A DNA stretch of 64,000 bases from Paenibacillus glycanilyticus (GCF_030161375.1 NZ_BSSQ01000001.1:650672-714671); one strand, 5' to 3'. Shown: positions 9,618 to 18,005, counted from the stretch's first letter. Numbers and translations are program-made. The notes: generated from the letters alone by a model not told the origin.

Positions 9618-10697
9618 TTACTTGGCAGCACCCAAACGAATGCATACCGGGCTTGGCACTTCGAGTATGGTACCTTCCGATTGTATAAGTCCAGTCTCTT
9701 CATTCACGGAAAACAACACAATATTGCCCGTCTTCTGATTCGCAACAAGCAGCTGGCTGCCATCCGGCATCACCAGGAAATTACGCGGAGCATCCCCTTC
9801 GCAGGAAGCATTTTGCAGAAGCGTTAAGCTTCCGCTTGCTTGATCTACCGAAAATACGGCAATGCTGTTATGTCCGCGGTTCGAACTGTACAAGTAACGG
9901 CCCGACGGCGACAGGTGAATATCCGCCGCGTCGTTATATCCGGTGAATCCTGCCGGCAAAGCGGATACCGTGTTAACCGGCGTCAGCTCGCCTTGATCGG
10001 AGACGTTTAACAACGTAACCGTAGAATCCAGCTCATTCATAACGTAAGCAGCCGGCAAGGTTGGGTGGAATACAAGATGGCGAGGGCCGGCACCGGCATG
10101 AAGCTTGCAAGAGCTTTGCTTCACAAGCCGCGTTCCCTCTTCAATTCTGAACGTATGGATGAGATCTGTTCCAAGATCGTTCACGTATGCATATTGGCCA
10201 TTCACAACAATCGCATGAGCGTGAGGCGCATCCTGGCGCGCTTCATTTGAGCCAAGAGGAGCCTCCTCGCGGACAACCGAAGTGGCAGGCGCAATGGTAC
10301 CGTCTTCATTAATCGGAAGCAGAGTTGCGTTGCCTCCCGAGTAGTTGGCTACAAGTACAGCTTTATTGGTCGAATCAACCGTTATGTAACAAGGGTCTGC
10401 GCCATGCGTCAGTTGGCGGTTCAGCTCCGTCAACGTTCCGCTTCCTGCTTCGATGGCATAAGAGACAACGGATCCTCCGATTTCTTCACCGGTTCTACCC
10501 GTTTCGCTTACGGCATACAGGTGACGACCTGCCGGATCAACGGCTAGATATGAAGCATTCTCAATGCGAGTCACTTCTTGTTTGACAGCAATCGTGCCTG
10601 CCGCACCGTCGAAATCGCATACATAAACCGTAGGCACGGCTTCCGCGCCATAAGTGCCAACGTATAAAACGCCAGCAAAAGTCTGCTTCTTGCTCAT
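9618..10697 (-). CDS. lactonase family seven-bladed beta-propeller protein (6-phosphogluconolactonase-like)
   Basis: 359 residues of repeating beta-propeller blades. Recognisable family blocks are LYVGTYG, DPAGRHLYAVSE, ADPCYITVD, VANYSGGNATLLPI, HAGAGPRHLVFHP, SPSGRYLYSSNRGHNSIAVF and GDAPRNFLVMPDG. This is the YkgB/Pgl-type lactonase family (muconate-cycloisomerase-like propeller), in which characterised members hydrolyse 6-phosphogluconolactone in the pentose phosphate pathway. No signal peptide, so cytoplasmic. It is first in a two-gene unit with the Fsr-like transporter and is divergent from the LytTR-type gene. Activity on 6-phosphogluconolactone is likely but not shown by the sequence alone. 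Confidence 0.87.
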   Translation of the reverse strand: MSKKQTFAGVLYVGTYGAEAVPTVYVCDFDGAAGTIAVKQEVTRIENASYLAVDPAGRHLYAVSETGRTGEEIGGSVVSYAIEAGSGTLTELNRQLTHGADPCYITVDSTNKAVLVANYSGGNATLLPINEDGTIAPATSVVREEAPLGSNEARQDAPHAHAIVVNGQYAYVNDLGTDLIHTFRIEEGTRLVKQSSCKLHAGAGPRHLVFHPTLPAAYVMNELDSTVTLLNVSDQGELTPVNTVSALPAGFTGYNDAADIHLSPSGRYLYSSNRGHNSIAVFSVDQASGSLTLLQNASCEGDAPRNFLVMPDGSQLLVANQKTGNIVLFSVNEETGLIQSEGTILEVPSPVCIRLGAAK

Positions 10698-10786
10698 TTG
10701 CTCAACAACCTTTCTTCAGGTAGTGTACAGTAAAGTGAACATAGCACATGCCATTAGCCTTCACAATGGTTTTAGAAAAAAATATC

Positions 10787-10815
10787 TTTTCAAGCTCGAA
10801 TTGCCATGATATAAT
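10787..10815 (+). promoter_or_regulatory. extended -10 sigma-A promoter for the LytTR-type gene
   Basis: A -35 TTTTCA (10787-10792), a 17-base spacer and a perfect TATAAT (10810-10815) with a TG dinucleotide one base upstream (extended -10). It lies about 48 bases before the ATG at 10863. Confidence 0.75.
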
Positions 10816-10828
10816 GTAAGCGCTATCA
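10815..10828 (+). promoter_or_regulatory. catabolite-responsive element (cre), CcpA box
   Basis: TGTAAGCGCTATCA matches the CcpA consensus TGWAANCGNTNWCA at every position. It begins at the last base of the -10 box and covers the expected transcription start, a position where CcpA binding represses. The downstream LytTR-type gene is therefore expected to be carbon-catabolite controlled. Confidence 0.8.
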
Positions 10829-10862
10829 AATCAGTAGTTCACATTTCTAAGGGGGAATCGGA

Positions 10863-11225
10863 ATGATGAATACTACGCTGAGCGGCCGTAATGTCTACGA
10901 GGATTTCGAACTGGAATCGGATGTGCTTTATTTCAAACTTGGTACTCTTGGTTTAGTAAGCTTCCACGGCAGAAACTACAACATAAAGAAAAGACTGACT
11001 GCCGAACAGATCCAGCAGCTCACAGCAAATAGCAGCTTCTACCCGGTCAATACGAATTGCTACATTAATATCGGCAAAATCAAGTCCATTGCAGGCGGCA
11101 TCGTATACTTTGGCTCGGAATATCATGAAACGAAGCAAGTACCGGTACCAAGAAGAAAACAATACGTGCTGCAGCAGCTGTTCACGCAACGCAAGATTAA
11201 TAACGAGCTGCGCATCACGCCATAA
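10863..11225 (+). CDS. stand-alone LytTR-like DNA-binding domain protein
   Basis: 120 residues, the size of an isolated LytTR DNA-binding domain with no receiver or membrane part. The C-terminal half shows the LytTR pattern: FYPVNTNCYINIGKIKSI resembles the usual 'F-R-x-H-x-S-x-I-N' strand, followed by a YF/beta-turn and VPVPRRKQYVLQQL, equivalent to the 'VS-R-r-y...' end of the domain. LytTR proteins bind DNA as beta-rich domains and regulate surface, virulence or quorum functions. The start is the ATG at 10863 behind AAGGGGGA; a second ATG follows immediately. It has its own promoter, a cre box over the start site and its own terminator. Target genes are unknown. Confidence 0.7.
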   Translation: MMNTTLSGRNVYEDFELESDVLYFKLGTLGLVSFHGRNYNIKKRLTAEQIQQLTANSSFYPVNTNCYINIGKIKSIAGGIVYFGSEYHETKQVPVPRRKQYVLQQLFTQRKINNELRITP

Positions 11226-11239
11226 GCTTTACATGTACA

Positions 11240-11281
11240 GACAACCGCCGTATTCCAACCATGGAATGCGGCGGTTGTCTG
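11240..11281 (+). terminator. terminator-like hairpin after the LytTR gene
   Basis: ACAACCGCCGTATTCCA and TGGAATGCGGCGGTTGT form a long, almost perfect stem with an ACCA-type loop, followed by CTGTTC rather than a clean T run. It separates the LytTR gene from the epimerase. Confidence 0.7.
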
Positions 11282-11338
11282 TTCAAGTCCATCCTGTTAT
11301 TCTAATGAAAGGTTGATTATATGGAGGAGGAAAGATCA

Positions 11339-12343
11339 ATGAGCACGCAAGGAAAAGCATTTGAAGAACAATATCAAGGCGAACCTGCCGTTTGGCTGCA
11401 ATGGGGCTCCTATGAGGCTGCCGTACTGCCCGGAGTTGGCGCCAATCTGATCGCATTCCGCGATACAAGCAAAGGTTATCGTATTCTTCGCGAACCAGCC
11501 GAGCAAGAAATGGAAGCGTTTAAAGCAAACCCCGGCATCCACGGCATTCCGGTCTTATTCCCGCCTAACCGTTATGAAGACGGCCGTTTTGACTTTAACG
11601 GCAAAACGTACACGTTCCCGATCAACGAGCCTAAGACAGGCAACCATCTGCACGGGTTTGCCCATACGGCCGCGTGGGCGGTTGAAGATTATGGCGTAAC
11701 CCAAACGGAAAGTTACGTGTCCCTGAAATTATCGGTAGACGAGAATCATGCCATCTACCAATACCTGCCGCATGCTTTTACGCTTCGTCTACGTTATGCG
11801 CTAAACGACACCGGTCTGCTCCAGCATATTTCCGTACATAATGAAGGCCAAGACGCCATGCCTTGCATGGTTGCTTTCCATACGGCGGTTAACGCACCGT
11901 TTGCTCCTAACAGCACGCCGGAAGATTGCTCCTTCACGATGACGATCGGCAAACGTTGGGAAATGAGCGAGCGTATGCTGCCAACCGGCAACTTCCTGCC
12001 GTTATCAGAAGGAGAGCAAGCGATTCAAACAACAGGCGTACCTACTTATTGGGAAGCGATGGACAACCATTATACGGCGGAACCGCGCAACGGCCGCAAT
12101 CAGATGGTGCTGACAGACAGCCGCGAGCAAGTATCGCTCGTCTATGATGCGGGTACAGCCTTCAAGCAATGGATGGTTTGGAACAACAATGCGACTAAAG
12201 GCTTCTTCTGTCCGGAGCCGCAGCTTAATCTCGTAAATGCGCCCAACGTTAACCTGCCGGCCGATGAGATTGGACTTGTAAGCCTGGAGCCAGGCGGCAT
12301 TTGGGAAAACTCGAGCCGCTTCTACCTGCGAGCAGCGAAATAA
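11339..12343 (+). CDS. galM: aldose 1-epimerase
   Basis: 334 residues from the ATG at 11339, chosen because GGAGGAGGAAAG lies at the right distance; an in-frame ATG at 11321 contains that SD and is unlikely to be the start. Family blocks are GVGANLIAFRD near the N-terminus, GIPVLFPPNRYEDGRF, the histidine block NHLHGFAHTAAW and the second catalytic-region motif MVAFHTAVNAPF, with CPEPQLNLVNAP near the end. GalM-family enzymes interconvert alpha and beta anomers of sugars in the cytoplasm, feeding galactose or glucose metabolism. Monocistronic between two hairpins. Confidence 0.88.
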   Translation: MSTQGKAFEEQYQGEPAVWLQWGSYEAAVLPGVGANLIAFRDTSKGYRILREPAEQEMEAFKANPGIHGIPVLFPPNRYEDGRFDFNGKTYTFPINEPKTGNHLHGFAHTAAWAVEDYGVTQTESYVSLKLSVDENHAIYQYLPHAFTLRLRYALNDTGLLQHISVHNEGQDAMPCMVAFHTAVNAPFAPNSTPEDCSFTMTIGKRWEMSERMLPTGNFLPLSEGEQAIQTTGVPTYWEAMDNHYTAEPRNGRNQMVLTDSREQVSLVYDAGTAFKQWMVWNNNATKGFFCPEPQLNLVNAPNVNLPADEIGLVSLEPGGIWENSSRFYLRAAK

Positions 12344-12350
12344 TAAGCAA

Positions 12351-12383
12351 AGAGCAGCCCCGGAAATTCTCCGGAGCTGCTCT
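12351..12383. terminator. bidirectional terminator between the epimerase and sbnB
   Basis: AGAGCAGC and GCTGCTCT flank an inner CCGG/CCGG pair. The site lies between convergent genes ending at 12343 and 12389, and T-rich sequence follows on both strands, so it can serve both. Confidence 0.75.
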
Positions 12384-12388
12384 ATTTG

Positions 12389-13357
12389 TTACTCCAATCT
12401 TTGCCCTACGCCAAGACGATCCGCAGCCTCGGCATAGTGGGCCGCTACCGCGACGTCAAATACCGCAAGCCCCATTGGGGTAAATAACGTTGGTCCATTG
12501 GATTGAATGATCCGATCGGCCGGAAGAGCAAGCGCTTCGGCGAGCGTCATCGTCCCCTCCTCCTGAAGGCCCGCATGCAGATGAAGGCGTTCCGTATCCG
12601 TATCCGCCCGGCATATTTCCTCCCAGCTGTCCACGATAACGGCGCCTACGTTGGCCAAGGCGTCCAGTTCGTAATCCCTCAGCGAAACATGCATCAGAAT
12701 CGCATCCGGCTTAGCCGCCTCGTCAATATAACGCTCCGGCGCAGCCGTACAGGTAAACACAACATCCGCATCGCGGTATGCCTCTTGCCAGGAAGCGGCT
12801 TTTTCGACTGGAATAACAGCCGGTACGCCGCTCAGCCATTCCTCTACTTGAACTTCACGCCTGTCATAAGCAACGATTCGGCTAATCCGGTCACCCAGCA
12901 GACCATTCAGCATATGCACATGCATCCGACCGATTGGGCCCATGCCGATTAACGCTATGCGAAGCTTCTTTTCTCCGCCGGCAACAAGCTTCCTGAGCAG
13001 CGTTCCGCTAACAGCCGCGGTTCGGATGGCGCTAATGAGGCTGCCTAGAACGATGGCGTTAGGAACGCCGGTGTCCGGGTCATTCAGAATCGTTACGCTG
13101 TTTGCCCTTGGAATTCCGATCTCGATATTCCCCGGGAAGCTTGCAATCCACTTCAGACCCGCGACGCGCGCCGGACGGTTGACGTAGGCAGGCATCGCAA
13201 TAATCCGGTTGCGCTCGTCTCCATACTTCAAATAAGGTTTGATCGGTTGCGCGCATTCTCCAGCGGCAAACGAAGCGACAGCATTTTCAATGAGAAGAGC
13301 TAATGCCGGCCAATCAATGCCGATCTGCTCCAAATCCCGCTCGTTCAAATAAATCAT
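12389..13357 (-). CDS. sbnB: SbnB-like 2,3-diaminopropionate synthase subunit (ornithine cyclodeaminase fold)
   Basis: 322 residues of the ornithine cyclodeaminase/mu-crystallin family. GLKWIASFPGN and NDPDTGVPNAIVLGSLISA are hallmarks of the SbnB branch, and the NAD-binding motif is IALIGMGPIGRMHVHML. In Staphylococcus, SbnB oxidatively hydrolyses N-(1-amino-1-carboxy-2-ethyl)glutamate to L-2,3-diaminopropionate plus 2-oxoglutarate, using NAD. It follows sbnA by 52 bases and has AGGAGGT before the ATG. The SbnA/SbnB pair together gives a strong functional call. No siderophore synthetase is present in the window, so the end product differs from, or is made elsewhere than, staphyloferrin B. 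Confidence 0.9.
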   Translation of the reverse strand: MIYLNERDLEQIGIDWPALALLIENAVASFAAGECAQPIKPYLKYGDERNRIIAMPAYVNRPARVAGLKWIASFPGNIEIGIPRANSVTILNDPDTGVPNAIVLGSLISAIRTAAVSGTLLRKLVAGGEKKLRIALIGMGPIGRMHVHMLNGLLGDRISRIVAYDRREVQVEEWLSGVPAVIPVEKAASWQEAYRDADVVFTCTAAPERYIDEAAKPDAILMHVSLRDYELDALANVGAVIVDSWEEICRADTDTERLHLHAGLQEEGTMTLAEALALPADRIIQSNGPTLFTPMGLAVFDVAVAAHYAEAADRLGVGQRLE

Positions 13358-13409
13358 GGGTTATTCTTACCTCCTAAAAAGAGTTTGAACCTTAACGAAC
13401 TCTAACGGC

Positions 13410-14393
13410 TTATTTATGCAACCCTGCCGCAAAGGCATCGCCAAATAACCGGGATACCCATGTATCGTCATATACGGTGTTCAAATAACGTTCTCCGCGG
13501 TCCGGCAGCAAGACGGCACAGGTCGAACCGGGAGGAATATTCGCGCTATATTTTTCTACCGCCGAGATCACTCCGCCCGAAGAGCCGCCGGCCAGTATCG
13601 ATTCCGTACGGACCAGCTTCCTGCAGCCGGCAATACAATCGCGGTCATTCACTCTTACCACTTCATGTATGCCTTCATCCGGACAAAGCCCCGGCTTTAT
13701 GCCCGCGCCAAGCCCGGGCAGCATGCGCGTAACCTTTCCCTTCTCCCCTCCAAAAATAATACTGCCTTCCGCGTCCACCGCAATCACTTTCGTGGAAAGA
13801 CCGTTCGTTCGAATGTAGTCCACGCAGCCGCGAATCGTTCCGCAAGTACTAACGCCGCAAAACAAATAATCCAAATGCGGAAGATCGGCGGCCATCTCGG
13901 TCATCGTCGTCATTTGATGGGACAAGGCGTTATTTTTGTTGCCGTATTGGTTGGGCCAGAACGCGTCTGGTAATCTCTTCAGCCAGCGGCGCACGCGGGC
14001 GAGCCGTGCCGGAACAAATTCCCCCGTCTCCGGATCGGGCTTCTCGACCAGATCAATTCTCGCTCCATAAGCCCGAAGCACCCGCAAATTGGCTTCCGTT
14101 GTTTTCGGATCAACCACGCAAATAAATGTAAATCCCATCGTATTGCACAGCTGGGCCAGCCCTACGGCGAGATTGCCCGAGCTCGATTCCACGATAACGG
14201 AACCGGGTTTAATGCGGCCTTCCTCCAGCGCTGCCTGGAGCATCGCTCTCGCCGGCCTATCCTTCACGCTGCCGCCGGGATTATGCATTTCCAGCTTCGC
14301 ATAAACATCGAAATCGGCATCCTTAAATAATCGCCCAAGCTTCACCATCGGGGTATTGCCAATCATGGCCGCTATATTGTCGTACACGCTCAT
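13410..14393 (-). CDS. sbnA: SbnA-like PLP enzyme, first step of 2,3-diaminopropionate synthesis
   Basis: 327 residues of the cysteine synthase fold-type II PLP family. MIGNTPMVKLGRL is the N-terminal signature, the PLP lysine is in NPGGSVKDRPA, and the SSSGNLAVGLAQL and GVSTCGTIRGC loops bind substrate and phosphate. SbnA condenses O-phosphoserine with glutamate to give the intermediate cleaved by SbnB. Its ATG overlaps the stop of the adenylate-forming ligase (ATGA at 14390-14393), so the two are translationally coupled, and sbnB follows. A plain O-acetylserine sulfhydrylase is the alternative, but the adjacent sbnB and the C-terminal LLPDRGERYLNTVYDD favour SbnA. Confidence 0.9.
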   Translation of the reverse strand: MSVYDNIAAMIGNTPMVKLGRLFKDADFDVYAKLEMHNPGGSVKDRPARAMLQAALEEGRIKPGSVIVESSSGNLAVGLAQLCNTMGFTFICVVDPKTTEANLRVLRAYGARIDLVEKPDPETGEFVPARLARVRRWLKRLPDAFWPNQYGNKNNALSHQMTTMTEMAADLPHLDYLFCGVSTCGTIRGCVDYIRTNGLSTKVIAVDAEGSIIFGGEKGKVTRMLPGLGAGIKPGLCPDEGIHEVVRVNDRDCIAGCRKLVRTESILAGGSSGGVISAVEKYSANIPPGSTCAVLLPDRGERYLNTVYDDTWVSRLFGDAFAAGLHK

Positions 14394-15649
14394 CCATGTT
14401 CCCTGCCTTCGCTGCTTGGCTCCACAAACAGCTTTTTCTGTTTAATTGGTTTTCTCGTTCCCTCCGGCAAGGAAACATCCGTAACACCGCTCCCAAACAA
14501 GACGTCCATCTGCTCTAGGAGACCGCCGCGAATCATTGCGCCAATCGCCGGTATCGTGCTGTGCAGCTCATCGCGTACCGCAGCGCGTACTTCATCATTC
14601 AATTCGTCAATCGTCGCAATGCCGACCTGCAGCTTATTTCCGTTCACAAGCACTTTGACAACCGCTTGCCGTACATGTTTGAAGACCGCATTTTCTATAT
14701 CGTAAATGCTGATTTTTTCCCCGTGCTTCAGCTCCGGCCCCACCCGCTTCACAATAGCCTCAAACGTTGTAACCGGCTTGCCGTGCACCACGTCAACCCG
14801 CAAATCCCTAACGACGTCGTAGGTAACGAATCGAAGCGCCGGGAACCGCCGCCGCACTAACGAAGTAAGCACAAGCAGCTGCTCCCCGTCCGGAAGCTCT
14901 ACTTCCGGCAGACCAGCTTCGGCTGGTTCAACTCCTTCGGCCATAACGCCATCCATGACGACATAACGTTCAATCGACCGGTCATAATAGGCAATGGTTC
15001 CGATCTCGATGCTGCCCAGCGTATCCATGACATCCTGCTCGGCAATGCCAAGCCGCTCCGCGACCCGTTGTCTCCATGCAGGCGGTGCCGGTTCCCCTAC
15101 GAGAAGCACGCATTTCAGCCCCCATTTGAAATCCGGCGGAGCAACGCGAAGCATGCCATCCATAAGAGAAGGCATCGTATACAGCACATCCGGTACATAT
15201 TCCTTGATTCGAATCAAATGCGCAGCCGCAGGCAAGCCAAAAGGAACCGATTCGCATGCAAGACCAAGCTCCTCGAATATGGGGACCGCGGTTGCTTCCG
15301 CATGGCCTGTTCCCATGTCGCTAAGTGCCCGCGATACGTTATAGCCTTTCAGCAACTCTGCAAACATCTCTACCTTATACCGGATATACGCTTCTTCATC
15401 ATTGGCATCATAATAGATGGCTTTCCGTTTGTTGCCGCTAGTCCCCGAAGTCCGATAGACATTCCAGTCCCGCGGAACCGTACTCTCATCACTCTCGTAA
15501 TAGGGAAGCAATCTATCCTGCGTGAGCAGCGGAACTTCCTCCCATTTGAAGTCGCAAGAAGCCCCTGTCATTTGCTTATACCAAGGATATAGCTGTCTCA
15601 CTTCCTCCCATTTGGCTTGGAGAGAAGACATATTCATAGTAATAGGCAT
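14390..15649 (-). CDS. adenylate-forming ligase, PaaK/CapK-like
   Basis: 419 residues, short for an AMP-binding enzyme and close to the phenylacetate-CoA ligase (PaaK/CapK) branch. The ATP-phosphate loop is YRTSGTSGNKRK, and LGSIEIGTIAYYD (about residues 215-228) sits where the adenine-binding motif is expected. The C-terminal part (about 310-419) resembles the small rotating domain. Such enzymes activate a carboxylic acid as an acyl-adenylate and pass it to CoA or an amine. It is first in the operon with sbnA and sbnB; SD GGAGG lies seven bases before the ATG. By analogy with dapdiamide synthesis, where a ligase joins an acyl group to diaminopropionate, it may acylate the Dap made by its neighbours. 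That is inference; the acyl substrate is unknown. Confidence 0.75.
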   Translation of the reverse strand: MPITMNMSSLQAKWEEVRQLYPWYKQMTGASCDFKWEEVPLLTQDRLLPYYESDESTVPRDWNVYRTSGTSGNKRKAIYYDANDEEAYIRYKVEMFAELLKGYNVSRALSDMGTGHAEATAVPIFEELGLACESVPFGLPAAAHLIRIKEYVPDVLYTMPSLMDGMLRVAPPDFKWGLKCVLLVGEPAPPAWRQRVAERLGIAEQDVMDTLGSIEIGTIAYYDRSIERYVVMDGVMAEGVEPAEAGLPEVELPDGEQLLVLTSLVRRRFPALRFVTYDVVRDLRVDVVHGKPVTTFEAIVKRVGPELKHGEKISIYDIENAVFKHVRQAVVKVLVNGNKLQVGIATIDELNDEVRAAVRDELHSTIPAIGAMIRGGLLEQMDVLFGSGVTDVSLPEGTRKPIKQKKLFVEPSSEGREHG

Positions 15650-15799
15650 GAAGCATCCTCCATTTCAGTCAGTCGATCATTCTACCATCCTATGCGCCCC
15701 AAAATAGTTTCGCCCCGTATTACGCCCACTCCCTGAAGAAAAGGCAAGCATATGTTATTTCTGTAAGACTATCATGACGGGAATTCGGAGGACGTACCT

Positions 15800-16546
15800 A
15801 TGCAAAAAAGAAGAGGCGTATATAACAAATGGGCTAAACACGTTGTTCTTTACCGTAAAGCTTCCACTCGCAGTCATATTCCGCATACTCTCCTATTTAG
15901 CGAAAACTCTCTTAGAAAAATGCTCTCGCTCTATCAAATGGTCTATGTAAAACCTAACAGCGGCTCCCATGGCGTCGGAGTTATGCGCGTCGAACATAAG
16001 AACGGCATGTACGCCTATCAGCTTGGCGCAAAGAGATACAGCCGCCTGACCTGGAAGCAGTTAATCGTCTCCTTGAGAAACAAAATTCAAGGAACCAAGT
16101 ATATCGTGCAACGGGGCATTCATTTAGCCAGATACAAACAGCGGATCTACGATCTGCGGGTCGAGCTGCAATTAAACGAACACCGGGAATGGCAAATTAC
16201 CGGCATGCTTGCCCGGGTTGCCCAGCCTGGGATGGCGGTAACCAACGGCGCGCAAGGTGCCGAAATTTACACCTTTAACTCCGTCATTGCCTCTCACGGC
16301 GGGGCAGAGCTCATTCAGAGCATGACCGCGCAATTAAACAGCATCTGTATCGAATGCGCGCATATGCTCAAAGCCCGGTATCCTTTTCTTAATGAGCTGG
16401 GTTTTGATATTGCGCTCGACCACCAGATGCATCCCTGGATTCTTGAAGTTAATACAACCCCTGAATCAATCCCGTTCCGCAAATTGCCGAGCAAAGCGAT
16501 GTATTATCGGATCATGCAGCTGAGACGGCTGAATGCCCGCAGATAA
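15800..16546 (+). CDS. YheC/YheD family ATP-grasp protein (spore-coat associated type)
   Basis: 248 residues corresponding to the ATP-grasp part of YheC/YheD. Features are VYVKPNSGSHGVGVMRVE (ATP-binding strand-loop), the basic YIVQRGIHL, YDLRVELQ and, near the end, NELGFDIALDHQMHPWILEVNTTPES with the metal-binding Glu and Asn. It is shorter than B. subtilis YheC and YheD, which carry extra N-terminal sequence. ATP-grasp enzymes form carboxylate-amine bonds; YheC/D proteins are linked to the endospore coat. GGAGG lies upstream of the ATG. Divergent from the diaminopropionate operon; a role in that pathway is possible but unsupported, since this family is common in spore formers. Confidence 0.82.
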   Translation: MQKRRGVYNKWAKHVVLYRKASTRSHIPHTLLFSENSLRKMLSLYQMVYVKPNSGSHGVGVMRVEHKNGMYAYQLGAKRYSRLTWKQLIVSLRNKIQGTKYIVQRGIHLARYKQRIYDLRVELQLNEHREWQITGMLARVAQPGMAVTNGAQGAEIYTFNSVIASHGGAELIQSMTAQLNSICIECAHMLKARYPFLNELGFDIALDHQMHPWILEVNTTPESIPFRKLPSKAMYYRIMQLRRLNARR

Positions 16547-16653
16547 TAAGAAAAACAAGCTAGAAACCGGAAAAATGAACAAGCCTTTTGAATAGCCTCT
16601 ATAGTAGGTAATTGCTTACGGCAATTTTCTTTTCAGGAGGGGAGCAAAAAAAC

Positions 16654-17319
16654 ATGGCCATCGTTCAAATGGAGCAAATTACGAAGCATTTCCGCATGGG
16701 GGGCCAACGTTATACCGCCTTGCAGCACATTTCCTTGGAAGTGCAGCAAGGCGAGTTCGTGGCGATTCAGGGGCCGTCCGGCTCTGGAAAATCTACACTC
16801 ATGAATATTATGGGCTGCTTGGACACTGCCGATAGCGGCACATATACGCTGGAAGGCAGACGGGTATCTGCAATGAGCGATAATCAATTGGCGGATGTAA
16901 GGAACAGGCGGATCGGATTTGTGTTTCAGAATTACAATCTGATCCCCAACTTGACGGCTTACGATAACGTGGAACTGCCTTTAATTTACCGGGGGGTACC
17001 GGGACATCAGAGGAAACAAGCGGTGCTGGAGACACTTGATGCCGTTGGGCTTCGCTCGCATCTCAATCACCGTCCGGCGGAATTATCCGGAGGCCAGCAA
17101 CAAAGGGTTGCTATTGCGAGAGCGCTCTCAACGAATCCCTCCATCCTGCTCGCCGATGAACCTACGGGAGCACTTGATTCGCAAACGGGGAAAGAAATTA
17201 TGATGCTGTTAACCAAGCTGCATGCCGAAGGCCGTACGATTATCCTCATTACGCATGATAAGGCGGTAGCCTCTTACGCAGATCGTATTCTATATATAAA
17301 AGATGGAGCAATCGCTTGA
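16654..17319 (+). CDS. ABC transporter ATP-binding protein, MacB/LolD type, without a permease
   Basis: 221 residues from the ATG at 16654, which has AGGAGGGGAGC upstream; an in-frame TTG further up would put that SD inside the gene. Walker A is GPSGSGKST, the Q-loop is in GFVFQNYNLIPNLTAYDNVELPL, the signature is [16 protein letters not shown], Walker B is LLADEPTGALD, and the H-loop is LITHD. This subfamily normally works with an FtsX/MacB-fold permease in export of peptides, lipoproteins or antibiotics. Here no permease gene adjoins: a large hairpin follows directly, then msrA. It must pair with a permease encoded elsewhere or be a relic. Confidence 0.88.
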   Translation: MAIVQMEQITKHFRMGGQRYTALQHISLEVQQGEFVAIQGPSGSGKSTLMNIMGCLDTADSGTYTLEGRRVSAMSDNQLADVRNRRIGFVFQNYNLIPNLTAYDNVELPLIYRGVPGHQRKQAVLETLDAVGLRSHLNHRPAELSGGQQQRVAIARALSTNPSILLADEPTGALDSQTGKEIMMLLTKLHAEGRTIILITHDKAVASYADRILYIKDGAIA

Positions 17320-17320
17320 G

Positions 17321-17374
17321 CCAATAAGCCTCATAGCTTTTCCGCCGAACGCGGGAAGCCATGAGGCTTATTGG
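17321..17374 (+). terminator. long hairpin after the ABC ATPase gene
   Basis: CCAATAAGCCTCAT pairs perfectly with ATGAGGCTTATTGG, and the inner AGCTTTTCC/GGGAAGC also pair, giving a very stable 54-base structure that begins at the gene's stop codon. The downstream sequence (TATCTT) is not a strong T tract. Confidence 0.7.
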
Positions 17375-17467
17375 TATCTTACCTGCTCTAAAATTGACTT
17401 CTCGCGCGGGACAAGTTACTTTTAGAAGACTGGCAAGCAAGTCAAAGCAAGAAAGGGTTATTGAACA

Positions 17468-17989
17468 ATGCAGCTTACACACGCTACTTTTGCCGGAGGA
17501 TGCTTCTGGTGTATGGTTACGCCATTCGAAGAACTTCCTGGCATTCACGGAATTATATCCGGATATATGGGCGGCCATCTGGCTGATCCGACTTATGAAG
17601 AAGTTAAAAAAGGGACAACCGGGCATCTCGAAGTTGTCCAAATTACGTTCGATCCGGCGGTATTCCCCTATGAACGCCTGCTTGAACTGTATTGGCCTCA
17701 GATCGATCCAACCGATGCCGAAGGACAATTCCAGGATCGCGGGAGCCAATACGCCACCGCTATCTTCTTCCACAACGAGGAACAGCGGGAGCTTGCCCTT
17801 GCTTCTAAGCAGGAACTGGCGTCATCCGGTCGTTTCGACAAGCCGATCGTGACCGAAATCCGGGAAGCGGAGACGTTTTATCCGGCAGAAGACTACCATC
17901 AGGATTACCATAAAAAAAATCCGAAGCATTACAAGGAAGACCGTGCCCAATCCGGCCGCGATGAATTTATCGAGCAGAACTGGAAATAA
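17468..17989 (+). CDS. msrA: peptide methionine sulfoxide reductase MsrA
   Basis: 173 residues, standard MsrA length. The catalytic motif GCFWCMVTPFEELPGI carries the active-site cysteine near residue 14. GYMGGHLADPTYEEV, GHLEVVQITFDP and the C-terminal EDYHQDYHKKNPKHY are all family hallmarks. The enzyme reduces methionine-S-sulfoxide in proteins in the cytoplasm using thioredoxin. The second cysteine in GCFWC is present; no resolving cysteines are seen at the C-terminus, consistent with the Bacillus-type MsrA. GAAAGGG lies before the ATG. Monocistronic between two hairpins. Confidence 0.93.
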   Translation: MQLTHATFAGGCFWCMVTPFEELPGIHGIISGYMGGHLADPTYEEVKKGTTGHLEVVQITFDPAVFPYERLLELYWPQIDPTDAEGQFQDRGSQYATAIFFHNEEQRELALASKQELASSGRFDKPIVTEIREAETFYPAEDYHQDYHKKNPKHYKEDRAQSGRDEFIEQNWK

Positions 17990-18005
17990 CTTCGCATGAA
18001 CAAAC

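Noticed and set aside
15800..16546. YheC/D ATP-grasp gene as part of the diaminopropionate pathway
   Set aside because: It is divergent, and this spore-coat-type family is widespread in spore formers; proximity alone is not enough.
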